64,000 nucleotides of DNA from UBA668 sp040081465 (GTDB taxonomy: Bacteria > Actinomycetota > Acidimicrobiia > Acidimicrobiales > Ilumatobacteraceae): positions 1-64,000 of the forward strand of contig JBEBGL010000005.1 of NCBI GenBank assembly GCA_040081465.1. Reading direction: 5' to 3'. The position numbers and the translations under genes are program-made. The notes beneath the pieces were generated by a model. The model saw only the letters and a program-made list of their open reading frames with translations. It searched no databases and was not told the DNA's origin. The first letter of the stretch is position 1. Every line of letters starts with the position of its first letter. Shown here piece by piece: positions 42,813 through 51,848 of this stretch.

Positions 42813-44186
42813 ATGGCCGGACACACGATCACCCGCGACAAACTCGAGAAGCTGATTCGCGATGGTGACATCGACACCGTGTTGATGGTGTTTCCCGACT
42901 TGCAGGGGCGCCTCGTTGGCAAGCGCACGACTGGCCGATTCTTCTTGGAAAGCGTCGCCGATGCTGGAACCGAGAACTGCGATTACCTGATCGCCTGCGA
43001 CATGGATAACAACCCGGTGCCGGGTTATCGGTTCGCCAGTTACGCGCAGGGTTACGGCGACATGCTGGCCAAGGCTGACTGGAATACGGTGCGCGTTATC
43101 CCGTGGGTCGAGAAGACCGCGATGATCATGTGCGATCTGCTGAAGGTCGACAGTCACGAACTCATCTCGGTTGCGCCGCGCAGCGTTTTACGCGCGCAGG
43201 TCGATGCTGCCGAGGCAATGGGATTTCTGCCGATGGTTGCGAGTGAGATCGAGTTCTATCTCTTCCGCGACACCTACGACGAAGCTCACGAGAAGGGCTA
43301 TCGCGATCTGAAGCCGCACTCGCCGTGGCTCGAGGATTACCACATCCTGCAAACGACGAAGGACGAATACATTCTCGGCGCGATTCGTCGTGGGCTGGAG
43401 GCCGCGGGAGTGCCGGTCGAGTTCAGCAAAGGCGAGGCCGGCCGCGGTCAGCACGAGATCAACCTCGATTACACGACCGCGGTCGAGATGGCCGATCGCA
43501 ACAGCATCTACAAGACTGCGGCGAAAGAGATCGCACACTTCAACGGTCGCTCAGTGAGCTTCATGGCGAAGTACGACTTCAACGACACCGGGTCGTCGTG
43601 CCACATCCACTCCAGCTTGTGGACGCTGGATGGCAAGACGGCAGTGTTCGACGATCACCACGGCCCGCACGGAATGAGCGAAACGTTTCAGCACTATCTC
43701 GCAGGACAAATCGCGACGGCTCGCGAGTTCAGTTTGCTATGGGCGCCGACGATCAACAGCTACAAGCGCTTTCAGTTGGGCTCGTGGGCGCCGACGGGCG
43801 TTGGCTGGGGGCTCGACAATCGCACGCTCGGGTTCCGCAAGGTTGGGCATGGCAAGGGCACACGCGTCGAGAGCCGCATACCTGGGAGCGACGCGAACAG
43901 TTATTTCGCGTTTGCAGGCGCGATCGCCGGCGGTTTGTACGGCATCAAGAACAAGCTGCCCCTCGGCGAGCCGTTTAGCGGAAATGGTTACGAGGCACCC
44001 GACATCCCGCGCATCCCATGGAACATCGTCGACGCGATCAATTTGTGGGAGAACAGCACCATCGCTCGCGAGTCGTTCGGCGACGATGTGCATCACCACA
44101 TCCTCACTATGGCGAAGGCCGAGTGGGAAGCCTTCAACCACACAGTGACCGACTGGGAGCTACGCCGCTACTGGGAACGCATCTAG
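42813..44186 (+). CDS. Glutamine synthetase family protein
   Basis: 457 aa. The GS fold motifs are present: SEIEFYLF (metal Glu), GQHEINLDY, GSSCHIHSSLW (ATP/metal), NSYKRF, and the Arg-rich TRVESRIPGSDAN. It differs from housekeeping GlnA in APTINSYKRFQLGSW in place of the usual VPTPNSYKRL..GYEAP, which suggests a gamma-glutamylamine/polyamine-type ligase such as PuuA or GlnA3. No adenylylation-type Tyr loop was looked for in detail. ATG is six bases after TAGTCT. Its stop shares CTAG with the convergent gene. Confidence 0.85.
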   Translation: MAGHTITRDKLEKLIRDGDIDTVLMVFPDLQGRLVGKRTTGRFFLESVADAGTENCDYLIACDMDNNPVPGYRFASYAQGYGDMLAKADWNTVRVIPWVEKTAMIMCDLLKVDSHELISVAPRSVLRAQVDAAEAMGFLPMVASEIEFYLFRDTYDEAHEKGYRDLKPHSPWLEDYHILQTTKDEYILGAIRRGLEAAGVPVEFSKGEAGRGQHEINLDYTTAVEMADRNSIYKTAAKEIAHFNGRSVSFMAKYDFNDTGSSCHIHSSLWTLDGKTAVFDDHHGPHGMSETFQHYLAGQIATAREFSLLWAPTINSYKRFQLGSWAPTGVGWGLDNRTLGFRKVGHGKGTRVESRIPGSDANSYFAFAGAIAGGLYGIKNKLPLGEPFSGNGYEAPDIPRIPWNIVDAINLWENSTIARESFGDDVHHHILTMAKAEWEAFNHTVTDWELRRYWERI

Positions 44187-44896
44187 TCGCCGCTAGGTAG
44201 AAGACCGTCGACGGAGAATTCGACCAGGACGGGAAGGTGGTCGCTTAGCTCGGCCCACTCGTCGCCTCCATCGGGTGTGTCGATGGCGCTGACCTTGGCG
44301 TTCTCGGGAACTAACACGTAGTCGAGTCGTTTAGTTGGTGCGCGTGAGTGATTGGTGAAGTCGCCGCCCGTGTCGCGGACGCCGACGGTGTGAAACTCGC
44401 GGATCACTTCTAGCTCGTTCGCGGCGTTCATGTCGCCACATACAACGCGTAGCGTCGGGGGCTCGGCAGCGATGGCTGTTGCGGCTCGGCGTGCCTGCTC
44501 GATCCGTTCGTCGGGACCACTGCTCGACAGATGAACGTTGCACACGCGCAAAGATTCGGCGCCGCGCGTCACGGTGCCGGTCAACATGATTCGGTGGCGA
44601 TAGATCCACGTCGACTCACCGCGTGACAACACGTGGTGCCGTGCCTCGACGATCGCCGTCGGTGCGAGCAATGCCTGACCCTCGGCGCGCCACCAGATCA
44701 ATGGTGTGAGTGGATAGTGCTTGCGCCTCCAGACCACCTGCCAGCCAAGTACTCCAGCCAACTGCTTCGCCATCGCGCGTCGGACTTCTTGCAGCGCGAC
44801 GACATCGGGGCTGCTGCGCCGCACGTGCGTCGCGATTGCACCGACGTCCGGGCTTTTTCCCCCCAGGACGTTCCAGGTCAACACTCGCCAGGCCAT
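44183..44896 (-). CDS. Endonuclease/exonuclease/phosphatase family protein
   Basis: 237 aa, small for the superfamily. LTWNVLGG at 5-12 and VVALQEVRR near 33-41 hold the metal Asn and Glu; VCGDMNAANE (near 145) holds the GDxN motif, and the final SDHLPVLVEF holds the catalytic Asp-His. The substrate may be DNA, a phospholipid or a phosphoinositide-like ester; no signal peptide is seen. ATG start with GGAG a few bases upstream; convergent overlap of four bases with the synthetase. Confidence 0.82.
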   Translation of the reverse strand: MAWRVLTWNVLGGKSPDVGAIATHVRRSSPDVVALQEVRRAMAKQLAGVLGWQVVWRRKHYPLTPLIWWRAEGQALLAPTAIVEARHHVLSRGESTWIYRHRIMLTGTVTRGAESLRVCNVHLSSSGPDERIEQARRAATAIAAEPPTLRVVCGDMNAANELEVIREFHTVGVRDTGGDFTNHSRAPTKRLDYVLVPENAKVSAIDTPDGGDEWAELSDHLPVLVEFSVDGLLPSGD

Positions 44897-44934
44897 TGAT
44901 CTCCAGTCTTACCCGTCCGCTACCGTGTCACGCC

Positions 44935-45720
44935 ATGAGTCGTCTTGCAGGCAAAGTCGCCATAATCACGGGTGCGTCTTCGGGTCTCGGCCGCGTCGGC
45001 GCCGAACGCTTCGCCGCCGAAGGTGCTTCGGTCGTAATCGCCGATGTCACCGATGGCGACGAAGCCATCGAAGCGATTGCTTCCGCGGGTGGCGAGGCCA
45101 GTTTCGTGCGCTGCGATGTCACCGACGAGGCCTCGGTCGAGAATGCGGTCAATTTCGCCGTCGAGACCTACGGCGGCCTGCACGTGATCTACAACAACGC
45201 AGGCGTGATGTTGGGCGACGACGACAATCCGGTCACCACCAGCGTCGCGACGTACCAGAAGACGATGGACATCAATGTGCTCGGCACGCTGCTGGGCTGC
45301 AAGTACGCGATTCCCGCGCTGCAGGCATCGGCGAAGAAGTCTGGTGAGGCTGGCAGCATCATCAACGTCGCTTCCTTCGTCGCCCACATCGGTGCGGCCA
45401 CGCCGCAAGTGGCTTACACCGCGTCGAAGGGTGCGGTTCTGGCGATGACGCGCGAGATAGCCGTTATCTATGCACGCGACGGTGTGCGAGCCAATGCGCT
45501 GTGTCCTGGCCCGATCATGACGCCGCTGCTTGCCAAGTTTCTCAGCGACGACGCGAAGCGCAATCGTCGGTTGGTGCACATCCCGATGGGCCGCTTCGGC
45601 GAGCCGATTGAAATCGCCAACGGAGCATTGTTCCTAGCCAGCAACGAGTCGAGCTGGATGACGGGCCAGTCGCTGATCATCGACGGTGGCATCACCGCGG
45701 CCTACGTCACGCCCGAGTGA
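44935..45720 (+). CDS. SDR family NAD(P)-dependent oxidoreductase
   Basis: 261 aa. TGASSGLG near 12-19, NNAG near 90, catalytic YTASK near 162-166, PGPIMTPL in the lid. Classical SDR of the glucose dehydrogenase/cyclopentanol dehydrogenase type. ATG is eight bases after TACCGT. Divergent from the endonuclease gene and four bases upstream of the PLP decarboxylase, with which it is probably co-expressed. Substrate unknown. Confidence 0.88.
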   Translation: MSRLAGKVAIITGASSGLGRVGAERFAAEGASVVIADVTDGDEAIEAIASAGGEASFVRCDVTDEASVENAVNFAVETYGGLHVIYNNAGVMLGDDDNPVTTSVATYQKTMDINVLGTLLGCKYAIPALQASAKKSGEAGSIINVASFVAHIGAATPQVAYTASKGAVLAMTREIAVIYARDGVRANALCPGPIMTPLLAKFLSDDAKRNRRLVHIPMGRFGEPIEIANGALFLASNESSWMTGQSLIIDGGITAAYVTPE

Positions 45721-45724
45721 TCCG

Positions 45725-47083
45725 ATGACACGTAAAGAGTCAGACATTCTCCACGGGGCACAGCACTCCGCCGATGGCCTCGACATGCACGCCGTCGAAT
45801 GGATTCGCGATCGATTGACGGGCACCGGTGTCGGCGTGCTTGGCGAACGTGCCTGGCTCGACAAGAACCTGGCTGGCTCGATCACCGACGCAGGCCTGGG
45901 GGTCGAAGAGGCGTGGAAGGTGTTCACCGACGTCGTCGCGCCGAACAACATCGGCGTCGACAGCGATCGGTTCCTCGCGTTCATTCCGTTGTCTCCGTCG
46001 GTCGCGAGCGTGTGGATGGATGCCGTGTGCAGCGCGGCGAACTTTGGTGCCGAGTCGTGGTTCGAAGGTGCGGGCGCAGTGTCGGCGGAGAACCAAGTGA
46101 TCGACCTCCTCATTCGTACTGCGGGTACGCCTGCTGGTGCGGCCGGATGTTTCATGAGCGGCGGCAGTATCGGGAATCTCTCCGCGCTTGCGGTTGCGCG
46201 CGACCAAGCGCCTGGTCGCCGAATTGTGGTCATGGCCGACACTGCGCATGCATCGGTCGACAACGCGTTGCATATTCTCGGGCTGGAAGCGCTGGCGGTG
46301 CCAACCGGCCCCGAGTGTCGCCTGACGGCCGAAGCAATTCGCGCGACTGTCGGCGATCGGCGCGACATCGCCGCCGTGGTTGCCGCCGGTGGGTCGACCA
46401 ATGCCGGTGTCGTCGACGACCTGAATGGCTGCGCCGATGCCGCCGAGGAACTGAACGCGTGGTTCCACGTGGACGGCGCGTACGGCTTGACGGCGATGCT
46501 GCTTCCCGAATTGCGTTCGCACTTCGACGGGATTGAGCGCGCCGATTCGTTCATCGTCGATCCGCACAAGTGGATGTTCGCTCCCGCTGGTTCGTGTGCA
46601 CTCGTCTACAAGAAGCCTTGGCTGGCGCGCGCAGTGCACACCCAGCACGGTCCGTATATCGATGTGTTGCGCACCGAGGACGACATGTACAACCCGTGCG
46701 ATCTCGGCTATCAACTCACCCGTCGCTCAAGTGGTCTGCCGGTGTGGTTCGCACTGATGCTGCACGGCCTCGACGCGCATCGCAGCGCGATTCGCTGCGG
46801 CTTGGATCTTGCGAAACGCATGGCGGCCGCGCTCGAGGCATGCCCTGTCACCGACTTGGTCATGCAGCCCGAACTGGGCGTCGTGCTGTTCCGACGCGAC
46901 GGCTGGGGCAAGGACGAGTGGGCGGCGTGGGCCGCGGGCCTGTTGCGCGACGGAATCGCGTTCGTCGCCCCTTCGACTTACCGGGGCGAACCGATTGGTC
47001 GCCTGGTCTTCCTGCACCCCAGCACGCCCGCCAGCATCGTTGACGAGTTGATGGGCAGCCTCATTACCCCCGCCAGACCCTGA
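45725..47083 (+). CDS. PLP-dependent decarboxylase, group II (aromatic L-amino acid decarboxylase-like)
   Basis: 452 aa. AGGSTNAGVVDDL near 222-234, HVDGAYGLTAM near 250-260 and IVDPHKWMFAPAGSC with the PLP Lys282 define the family. Preferred substrates in the family include Trp, Tyr, Glu and sulfinoalanine; none can be picked. ATG 45725 is four bases after the SDR stop. A Dopa-decarboxylase-like chain followed by SDR and beta-hydroxyacid dehydrogenases could form an amine-degrading set. Confidence 0.87.
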   Translation: MTRKESDILHGAQHSADGLDMHAVEWIRDRLTGTGVGVLGERAWLDKNLAGSITDAGLGVEEAWKVFTDVVAPNNIGVDSDRFLAFIPLSPSVASVWMDAVCSAANFGAESWFEGAGAVSAENQVIDLLIRTAGTPAGAAGCFMSGGSIGNLSALAVARDQAPGRRIVVMADTAHASVDNALHILGLEALAVPTGPECRLTAEAIRATVGDRRDIAAVVAAGGSTNAGVVDDLNGCADAAEELNAWFHVDGAYGLTAMLLPELRSHFDGIERADSFIVDPHKWMFAPAGSCALVYKKPWLARAVHTQHGPYIDVLRTEDDMYNPCDLGYQLTRRSSGLPVWFALMLHGLDAHRSAIRCGLDLAKRMAAALEACPVTDLVMQPELGVVLFRRDGWGKDEWAAWAAGLLRDGIAFVAPSTYRGEPIGRLVFLHPSTPASIVDELMGSLITPARP

Positions 47084-47100
47084 CCGGCAAGACTGGCGCC

Positions 47101-47973
47101 ATGAGCTCTGTCGCTTTCGTTGGTCTCGGTGTCATGGGTGCGCCGATGGCGCGCCACCTCGCTGCTGCCGGTCATCAAGTCACCGTCTACAACCGTTCAC
47201 CAGAGAAGGCCCTGGCATGGGTGGCGCTGTATGGCAACCGCGCCGCGCCGACTCCGCGCGAAGCTGCAGAGTCAGCGGAGTTTGTGTTCCTCTGCGTCGG
47301 CAACGACAACGACGTGCGCGACGTTGTGTACGGGCCCGATGGAGTGCTGTCCGGAGCCGAGGCTGGTGCGGTGCTGGTCGACCACACAACCGCGTCGGCC
47401 GAAGTGGCGAAGGAGTTAGCCGAAGCGTGCGCCGAGTTCGGCGTTGGTTTCGTCGACGCTCCGGTTTCGGGCGGTCAGGCAGGCGCAGAGAACGGCCAAC
47501 TCACAATTATGTGTGGCGCCGACGACGAAGCGTTTTACGAGTTAGCCAAACCGGTGATGGCGGCGTACGCGAAGGCGAGTGCGCTGATGGGTGCTGCTGG
47601 CGCCGGTCAGCTAACCAAAATGGTCAACCAAATTCTGATCGCTGGCATCGTGCAGGGGCTTGCGGAGGGTCTCAACTTTGCGGTGAAGGCGGGGCTCGAT
47701 CCCGAGCAGGTCACCGAAGTCGTCAAGTTTGGCGCCGCGCAAAGTTGGCAGCTCGAGAATCGCGGTCGCACGATGGTGCGCGACGAGTTCGACTTCGGGT
47801 TCGCTGTCGAGTGGATGCGCAAAGACCTCGGCATCGTGCTCGACGAAGCGAATCGCAACGGCGCTCGACTTCCGGTGACGGCGCTGATCGATCAGTTCTA
47901 CGCGCAGGTGATCGCACGCGGTGGACGCCGCTGGGACACCAGCAGCCTGATCCAGCTTCTCGCCAACGACTGA
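47101..47973 (+). CDS. NAD(P)-dependent beta-hydroxyacid dehydrogenase
   Basis: 290 aa, 3-hydroxyisobutyrate/6-phosphogluconate dehydrogenase superfamily. GLGVMGAPMARHL at 8-20 is the NAD(P) site, DAPVSGGQAGAENGQL near 117-132 the substrate loop, and GAGQLTKMVNQ with the catalytic Lys near 173-183. Oxidises a beta-hydroxyacid to a semialdehyde or the reverse. Spacing of 17 bases suggests co-transcription with the decarboxylase. Confidence 0.9.
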   Translation: MSSVAFVGLGVMGAPMARHLAAAGHQVTVYNRSPEKALAWVALYGNRAAPTPREAAESAEFVFLCVGNDNDVRDVVYGPDGVLSGAEAGAVLVDHTTASAEVAKELAEACAEFGVGFVDAPVSGGQAGAENGQLTIMCGADDEAFYELAKPVMAAYAKASALMGAAGAGQLTKMVNQILIAGIVQGLAEGLNFAVKAGLDPEQVTEVVKFGAAQSWQLENRGRTMVRDEFDFGFAVEWMRKDLGIVLDEANRNGARLPVTALIDQFYAQVIARGGRRWDTSSLIQLLAND

Positions 47974-47977
47974 GCGT

Positions 47978-48703
47978 TTAAATCAGCTCGGGCTCGGTGT
48001 GCTGACGGATCACTTCGTCCCACACGATCCACTGCGATCCGTTCACTCGCGCTTCGAGAATCTGCATTGCCGCTTCGGCGACGCGGTCGGGCTCGATGAT
48101 CGGAACTCCGAAGCCGGTGACCAATTCTTTGACGGTGCCTGCGATCAGCGGAGTGTCGACAAACCCCGGACATAGGGCGCTTACGCAAATGTCGAGTCCC
48201 TGATTAGTCAGGCTGGCTCCCAGCGCCTTCACTAGTCCGACGACGGCATGCTTCGTCGTCGTGTAAATGACATCGCCGCCCATCCCGCTGAGACCGGCGA
48301 TCGACGCGGTGACGATGATGTCGCCGCGTCCGCGTTCCGCCATTGATGCGAGAACGGCGCGGGCACCGAAGAAGACGCCGTCGACATTCGCGCCCATCGT
48401 CGATCGGTATGCGCTGTCGCTGATATCCGACAGAGGCAGTGTTGTAGCGGAGCCTATGTCGCGCCCAGGCGTGATGATGCCGGCGTTCAGGTGCACCGCA
48501 TCGAGCGGCGGCAATGATGCGATCAGCGCTGCCCACGCGGCAGGGTCGCCGACGTCGAGTGCGAGTTCATCGCTTGATCGTGGATGTAGGTCGGCCACGA
48601 AAACCGTCGCACCCTCGGCGCGATACCGGGTCGTGCATGCCTTGCCAATACCGCTTGATCCGCCGGTAACCAGCATTGTCTTGCCGTCGAGTGCGCCCAT
48701 CAT
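47978..48703 (-). CDS. SDR family oxidoreductase
   Basis: 241 aa. VTGGSSGIG near 12-20 and YTTTK near 150-154 are the cofactor and catalytic motifs. The Rossmann beta-4 motif reads LNAGI, not NNAG. Downstream of and overlapping (ATGATGA) the luciferase-like gene, so the two are translationally coupled. Substrate not recognised. Confidence 0.85.
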   Translation of the reverse strand: MMGALDGKTMLVTGGSSGIGKACTTRYRAEGATVFVADLHPRSSDELALDVGDPAAWAALIASLPPLDAVHLNAGIITPGRDIGSATTLPLSDISDSAYRSTMGANVDGVFFGARAVLASMAERGRGDIIVTASIAGLSGMGGDVIYTTTKHAVVGLVKALGASLTNQGLDICVSALCPGFVDTPLIAGTVKELVTGFGVPIIEPDRVAEAAMQILEARVNGSQWIVWDEVIRQHTEPELI

Positions 48704-50061
48704 CCTGTAATCCCCGCTATGTCGTCGGGCTTACCAGCGGCGCGATCGTCCGCCCATTGGTCGAGTGTGGCGTCGAGTTCTTTGCTGCCTAGTGCCTTCG
48801 CCCACTGCCTCGGCAGCGCAGGGAATGAATAGTCGCCGACATCCTTGGGTTGGTACACAGCAGCGCGCCGTGCCATTGCCGCTTCAATCGCTGGTGCCAG
48901 CCGCGTCGCTTTCGCTTTCACCTGGGCCTCGTCGCGCTCGAGGAACTCGGGCAGTACTTCCTTCCCGAAGATCTCGATACTTTCCATGATGTGTTCGTGC
49001 TCGTTACGCCCGGCCTGTAGTACGAAGATCACTTGATCGACACCCGCTTCCTCGAAACGACGTAAATACTCGCGCACTTGCGCAGGTGTGCCGATGCTGC
49101 CGCGCAGCCCGGTGGTGTCGCCAGCCGCCTGTTTAGCGCCGAGGGTTCCCGCCTTCACGGCTGCGGCGATCGCTTCTGGGTCGTAGCCCTGCGCCGAACG
49201 ACGCTCGACGTACTCGGCCCACACGTCGGTGCGAGCCGGACGATGTTCGCCGAACACGTAAAAGTGGCCGAGTGAGTAGCCAAAGAAGTTGCCGCCCTCT
49301 GCGCCACGACGAATGGCTTCCGCTTCGTCGTGATGCACCATCATCGGGCTGACACACGCGACTTGTGGGTTGACGGCGAACCCGACGGGCACACACTCCT
49401 CAGTAAACGTGCGCTCGTATTCCTTCACCCAATTGACGGCTTCTTCGGGATCGATGAACGCGAACGTCAACGCGCCGATGCCCTTCTGCGCGGCGAGCAG
49501 GATCGTGTCGCGCCGACTGCACGCAACCCAAAGCGGGGGGTGCGGCGTCTGCTTCGGTTTCGGGATGACGTTGCGCGGCGGCATCGTCACGTACTTACCC
49601 TCGACGCCGCTGAACGGAGTCTCGACCATGCACCGCACCGCGGTCTCGAGTCCTTCCAACCAGGCATCGCGTTTCTCGAGTGGGTTCACACCGAAGCCGG
49701 CAAGCTCGGCTTCGCTGCTCGACTCGCCGCTGCCGAAGTCGACGCGGCCGTTCGAAACGAGATCGAGCATGCTGACGCGCTCGGCCGTGCGCGCCGGATG
49801 ATTGAACTGCGGCGCGGTGAGGATGATGCCGTGCCCGAGCCGCATGTTCTTAGTGCGCTGACTGCACGCCGCAAGAAACACTTCCGGAGCGGACGAGTGG
49901 CTGTACTCCTCGAGAAAGTGATGCTCGACTTCCCACACGTACTGAATGCCCAGCGAGTCGGCGAACTCGACCTGCGTGAGCGCATCCTGGATCAGACGAA
50001 ACTCGCTGCCTTCGTCCCAAGGCCGCCCCATCTGATGCTCATAGAAAAGCCCGAACTTCAC
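48700..50061 (-). CDS. LLM class flavin-dependent oxidoreductase
   Basis: 453 aa luciferase-like monooxygenase (F420 or FMNH2). KFGLFYEHQMGRPWDEGSE opens the barrel, AACSQRTKNMRLGHGIILTAP and DFGSGESSSEAELAGFGV are family motifs, followed by a long C-terminal extension (from about 350) beyond typical bacterial luciferase. Start: GTG 50061, because VKFGLFYEH is the conserved first strand; an upstream ATG would add six residues. Members act in alkane, aromatic or steroid oxidation. Confidence 0.88.
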   Translation of the reverse strand: MKFGLFYEHQMGRPWDEGSEFRLIQDALTQVEFADSLGIQYVWEVEHHFLEEYSHSSAPEVFLAACSQRTKNMRLGHGIILTAPQFNHPARTAERVSMLDLVSNGRVDFGSGESSSEAELAGFGVNPLEKRDAWLEGLETAVRCMVETPFSGVEGKYVTMPPRNVIPKPKQTPHPPLWVACSRRDTILLAAQKGIGALTFAFIDPEEAVNWVKEYERTFTEECVPVGFAVNPQVACVSPMMVHHDEAEAIRRGAEGGNFFGYSLGHFYVFGEHRPARTDVWAEYVERRSAQGYDPEAIAAAVKAGTLGAKQAAGDTTGLRGSIGTPAQVREYLRRFEEAGVDQVIFVLQAGRNEHEHIMESIEIFGKEVLPEFLERDEAQVKAKATRLAPAIEAAMARRAAVYQPKDVGDYSFPALPRQWAKALGSKELDATLDQWADDRAAGKPDDIAGITG

Positions 50062-50151
50062 GCATGTATAGAAACACAAAGTCGCATCAGAACTTCCACC
50101 GAGAATTGAGCTCGCTGCCGATCATTTGCACGGGGTGTGCCCAGTTCAGCT

Positions 50152-51057
50152 ATGACACCGAAGGACGCATTGCTTCTTGAGTTGGCGGCAGCGAACGACT
50201 TTCTCGTGGGACGCGAGCAAGTTCGCGCTGCGGGACTGACGTCGCGCCAATGGGTGCACCGGGTGGGTTCCGGTGAGTGGCGGGTGGTCTTGCCAGGGAT
50301 CTGGCGGCACTCGGCAACACCCGAGACGTGGGAGTTGCGCGTGCGAGCTGGCGCCCGGTGGCTTAGCAGTCGCGGTGCCGTGGCCGGCCGGGCGGCGGCT
50401 AGGTGGTGGGGACTCGATGGATTCGAGTGCGACGATTCCGTCGAGTTCGTCGTGCCGCGCGGTAGACGCTCGAAGGGTGGACCGGCGACGCACACTTCTG
50501 AAGACTGGTTGCGTGCCGACTTCCTCTTTCATCGAGGAGTTCAGGTGACCACCGTTACACGAACTCTGTTGGACCTCGCCGCCTTCGGGGCAAACGCCCG
50601 CGAACTGGAGCAGGCCATCGACAGCGCCATCAGGAATAGATGGACATCGATTCCGACGTTGTCGCGGCGAATGGCTGCGGCCCGTCGCGGCCAGCGAGGC
50701 ATTGCCGTGCTGCGCGAGCTTCTTCTCGACTCGGGCGGCGAGTCTGTGCTGGAGCGCAGATTCCTCCGCCTGCTGAGGGAGGCGCGAATACGTCGACCGC
50801 AAACCCAGGTGGCGTTTCGACGGAACACCTCGCAGGCGATTCGCGTCGACTTCCTCTTCGCCGCGGAGGGCATCGTTGTGGAGGTGAGCGGTCGGGTCGG
50901 TCACACGTCCGATGCGGACCGGCTAAAGGACGCGCGGCGGCGCAACGAGCTCATGCAACAGGGCCTTGTTGTTCTCGAGTTCACGACCGCGCACGTCATC
51001 GGTGATCCGACCTATGTGTTGGCGACCATCCGCACTTCGCTTCGAGCAGCCGCGTGA
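50152..51057 (+). CDS. AbiEi-type antitoxin-like protein with DUF559/Vsr-like C-terminus (second copy)
   Basis: 301 aa. N-terminal winged helix DFLVGREQVRAAGLTSRQWVHRV followed by VLPGIW and RAGARWLSSRGAVAGRAAARWWGLDG, the AbiEi layout. The C-terminal DUF559-like region has RVDFLF (231-236), VEVSGRVGH (243-251) and VVLEFT, plausible nuclease residues. It shares architecture but little sequence with the gene at 859. No AbiEii toxin nearby. GTG 50137 is an alternative start. Its stop lies five bases before two tandem palindromic hairpins. Confidence 0.72.
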   Translation: MTPKDALLLELAAANDFLVGREQVRAAGLTSRQWVHRVGSGEWRVVLPGIWRHSATPETWELRVRAGARWLSSRGAVAGRAAARWWGLDGFECDDSVEFVVPRGRRSKGGPATHTSEDWLRADFLFHRGVQVTTVTRTLLDLAAFGANARELEQAIDSAIRNRWTSIPTLSRRMAAARRGQRGIAVLRELLLDSGGESVLERRFLRLLREARIRRPQTQVAFRRNTSQAIRVDFLFAAEGIVVEVSGRVGHTSDADRLKDARRRNELMQQGLVVLEFTTAHVIGDPTYVLATIRTSLRAAA

Positions 51058-51061
51058 CCTG

Positions 51062-51110
51062 TCGAAGTCGCAGCTCGTCCACATCTCATGTGGAATCTCT
51101 GTGACTTCGA
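51062..51110. repeat. Long imperfect palindrome, copy A
   Basis: Outer arms TCGAAGTCGCAG (51062-51073) and CTGTGACTTCGA (51099-51110) pair with one G-U; inner arms TCCACAT (51078-51084) and ATGTGGA (51088-51094) are perfect with loop CTC; a 4x4 internal loop separates them. Confidence 0.9.
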
Positions 51111-51135
51111 GGGGTGACACGCACTTAGTGACCCT

Positions 51136-51184
51136 TCGAAGTCGCAGCACATCCACCTCACAGGTGGAATTCCTGCGACCTCGA
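51136..51184. repeat. Long imperfect palindrome, copy B
   Basis: Same plan as copy A: TCGAAGTCGCAG (51136-51147) with CTGCGACCTCGA (51173-51184), inner TCCACCT (51152-51158) with AGGTGGA (51162-51168). The inner A-T of copy A is C-G here, a compensatory change. Confidence 0.9.
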
Positions 51185-51302
51185 GCGTTCCCGCCGCGAG
51201 GCGTCCTGAGCCGGTTGAGGGTTGCGCGGTGCTTTACATGGGCTCGTGTACGGTGCAGGATTACGAACGGCGCTCGGGGAGCGTCTGAACTGGAGGGGTG
51301 CC

Positions 51303-51848
51303 ATGAAGTTCAGGTATCTATCGCTGGGGGCGGTGGCCATCGGGATGGTTCTCGTTGGTTCAGCGTCGACAGCGCACGCCGACATTCCCGGCAGTAGTGG
51401 ATGCGAGGGAACTGGCGGATGGCTGGAGGACGGCTTGTTTGTCATAGCCGAAACCAACGGCGGCGTGTACGTGATTCCGCGGAGCGACACGGTTGCGTGG
51501 GAAGGATCAGTTGCCGCGCCGCCTGGCCTATACAGCGGTTCCATTTCGGTCGACTTGCCGCCACCGTTCGGTGAAGTGCTGGTCGACGACTGGGGCGGCG
51601 ATAGCGAAAGCACTGGTAACTCCGGTGCGCACGAGTACGACTTCCCGTCGCTCGTTCCGGCTGGCGTCGAATTCGAGGTCTATGGCCAGCACTCCGACGA
51701 GAACGGTGGCTGCTCCGGCACCATCACGTTCGAGATCGATGGCGGTCCGTTCGATTCGCCGATCACACCTATCAGCCTTGGCGGCACTGCGGTGTTCGCG
51801 ATTCTCACCGGTTTGGCTCTGAAGCCAATGTTCAAGAGGGTGGCATAA
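51303..51848 (+). CDS. Secreted protein with C-terminal membrane anchor, hypothetical
   Basis: 181 aa. Sec signal peptide (about 1-27, ending SASTAHA) and a C-terminal hydrophobic helix (about 155-175, GGTAVFAILTGLAL) with a short KR tail: an anchored cell-surface protein. The middle (about 30-150) is acidic, Gly/Ser-rich and predicted beta, with two Cys (GCEGTGG, GGCSGT). No sortase LPxTG motif. GAGGGG precedes ATG. The next gene starts one base after its stop. Confidence 0.65.
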   Translation: MKFRYLSLGAVAIGMVLVGSASTAHADIPGSSGCEGTGGWLEDGLFVIAETNGGVYVIPRSDTVAWEGSVAAPPGLYSGSISVDLPPPFGEVLVDDWGGDSESTGNSGAHEYDFPSLVPAGVEFEVYGQHSDENGGCSGTITFEIDGGPFDSPITPISLGGTAVFAILTGLALKPMFKRVA

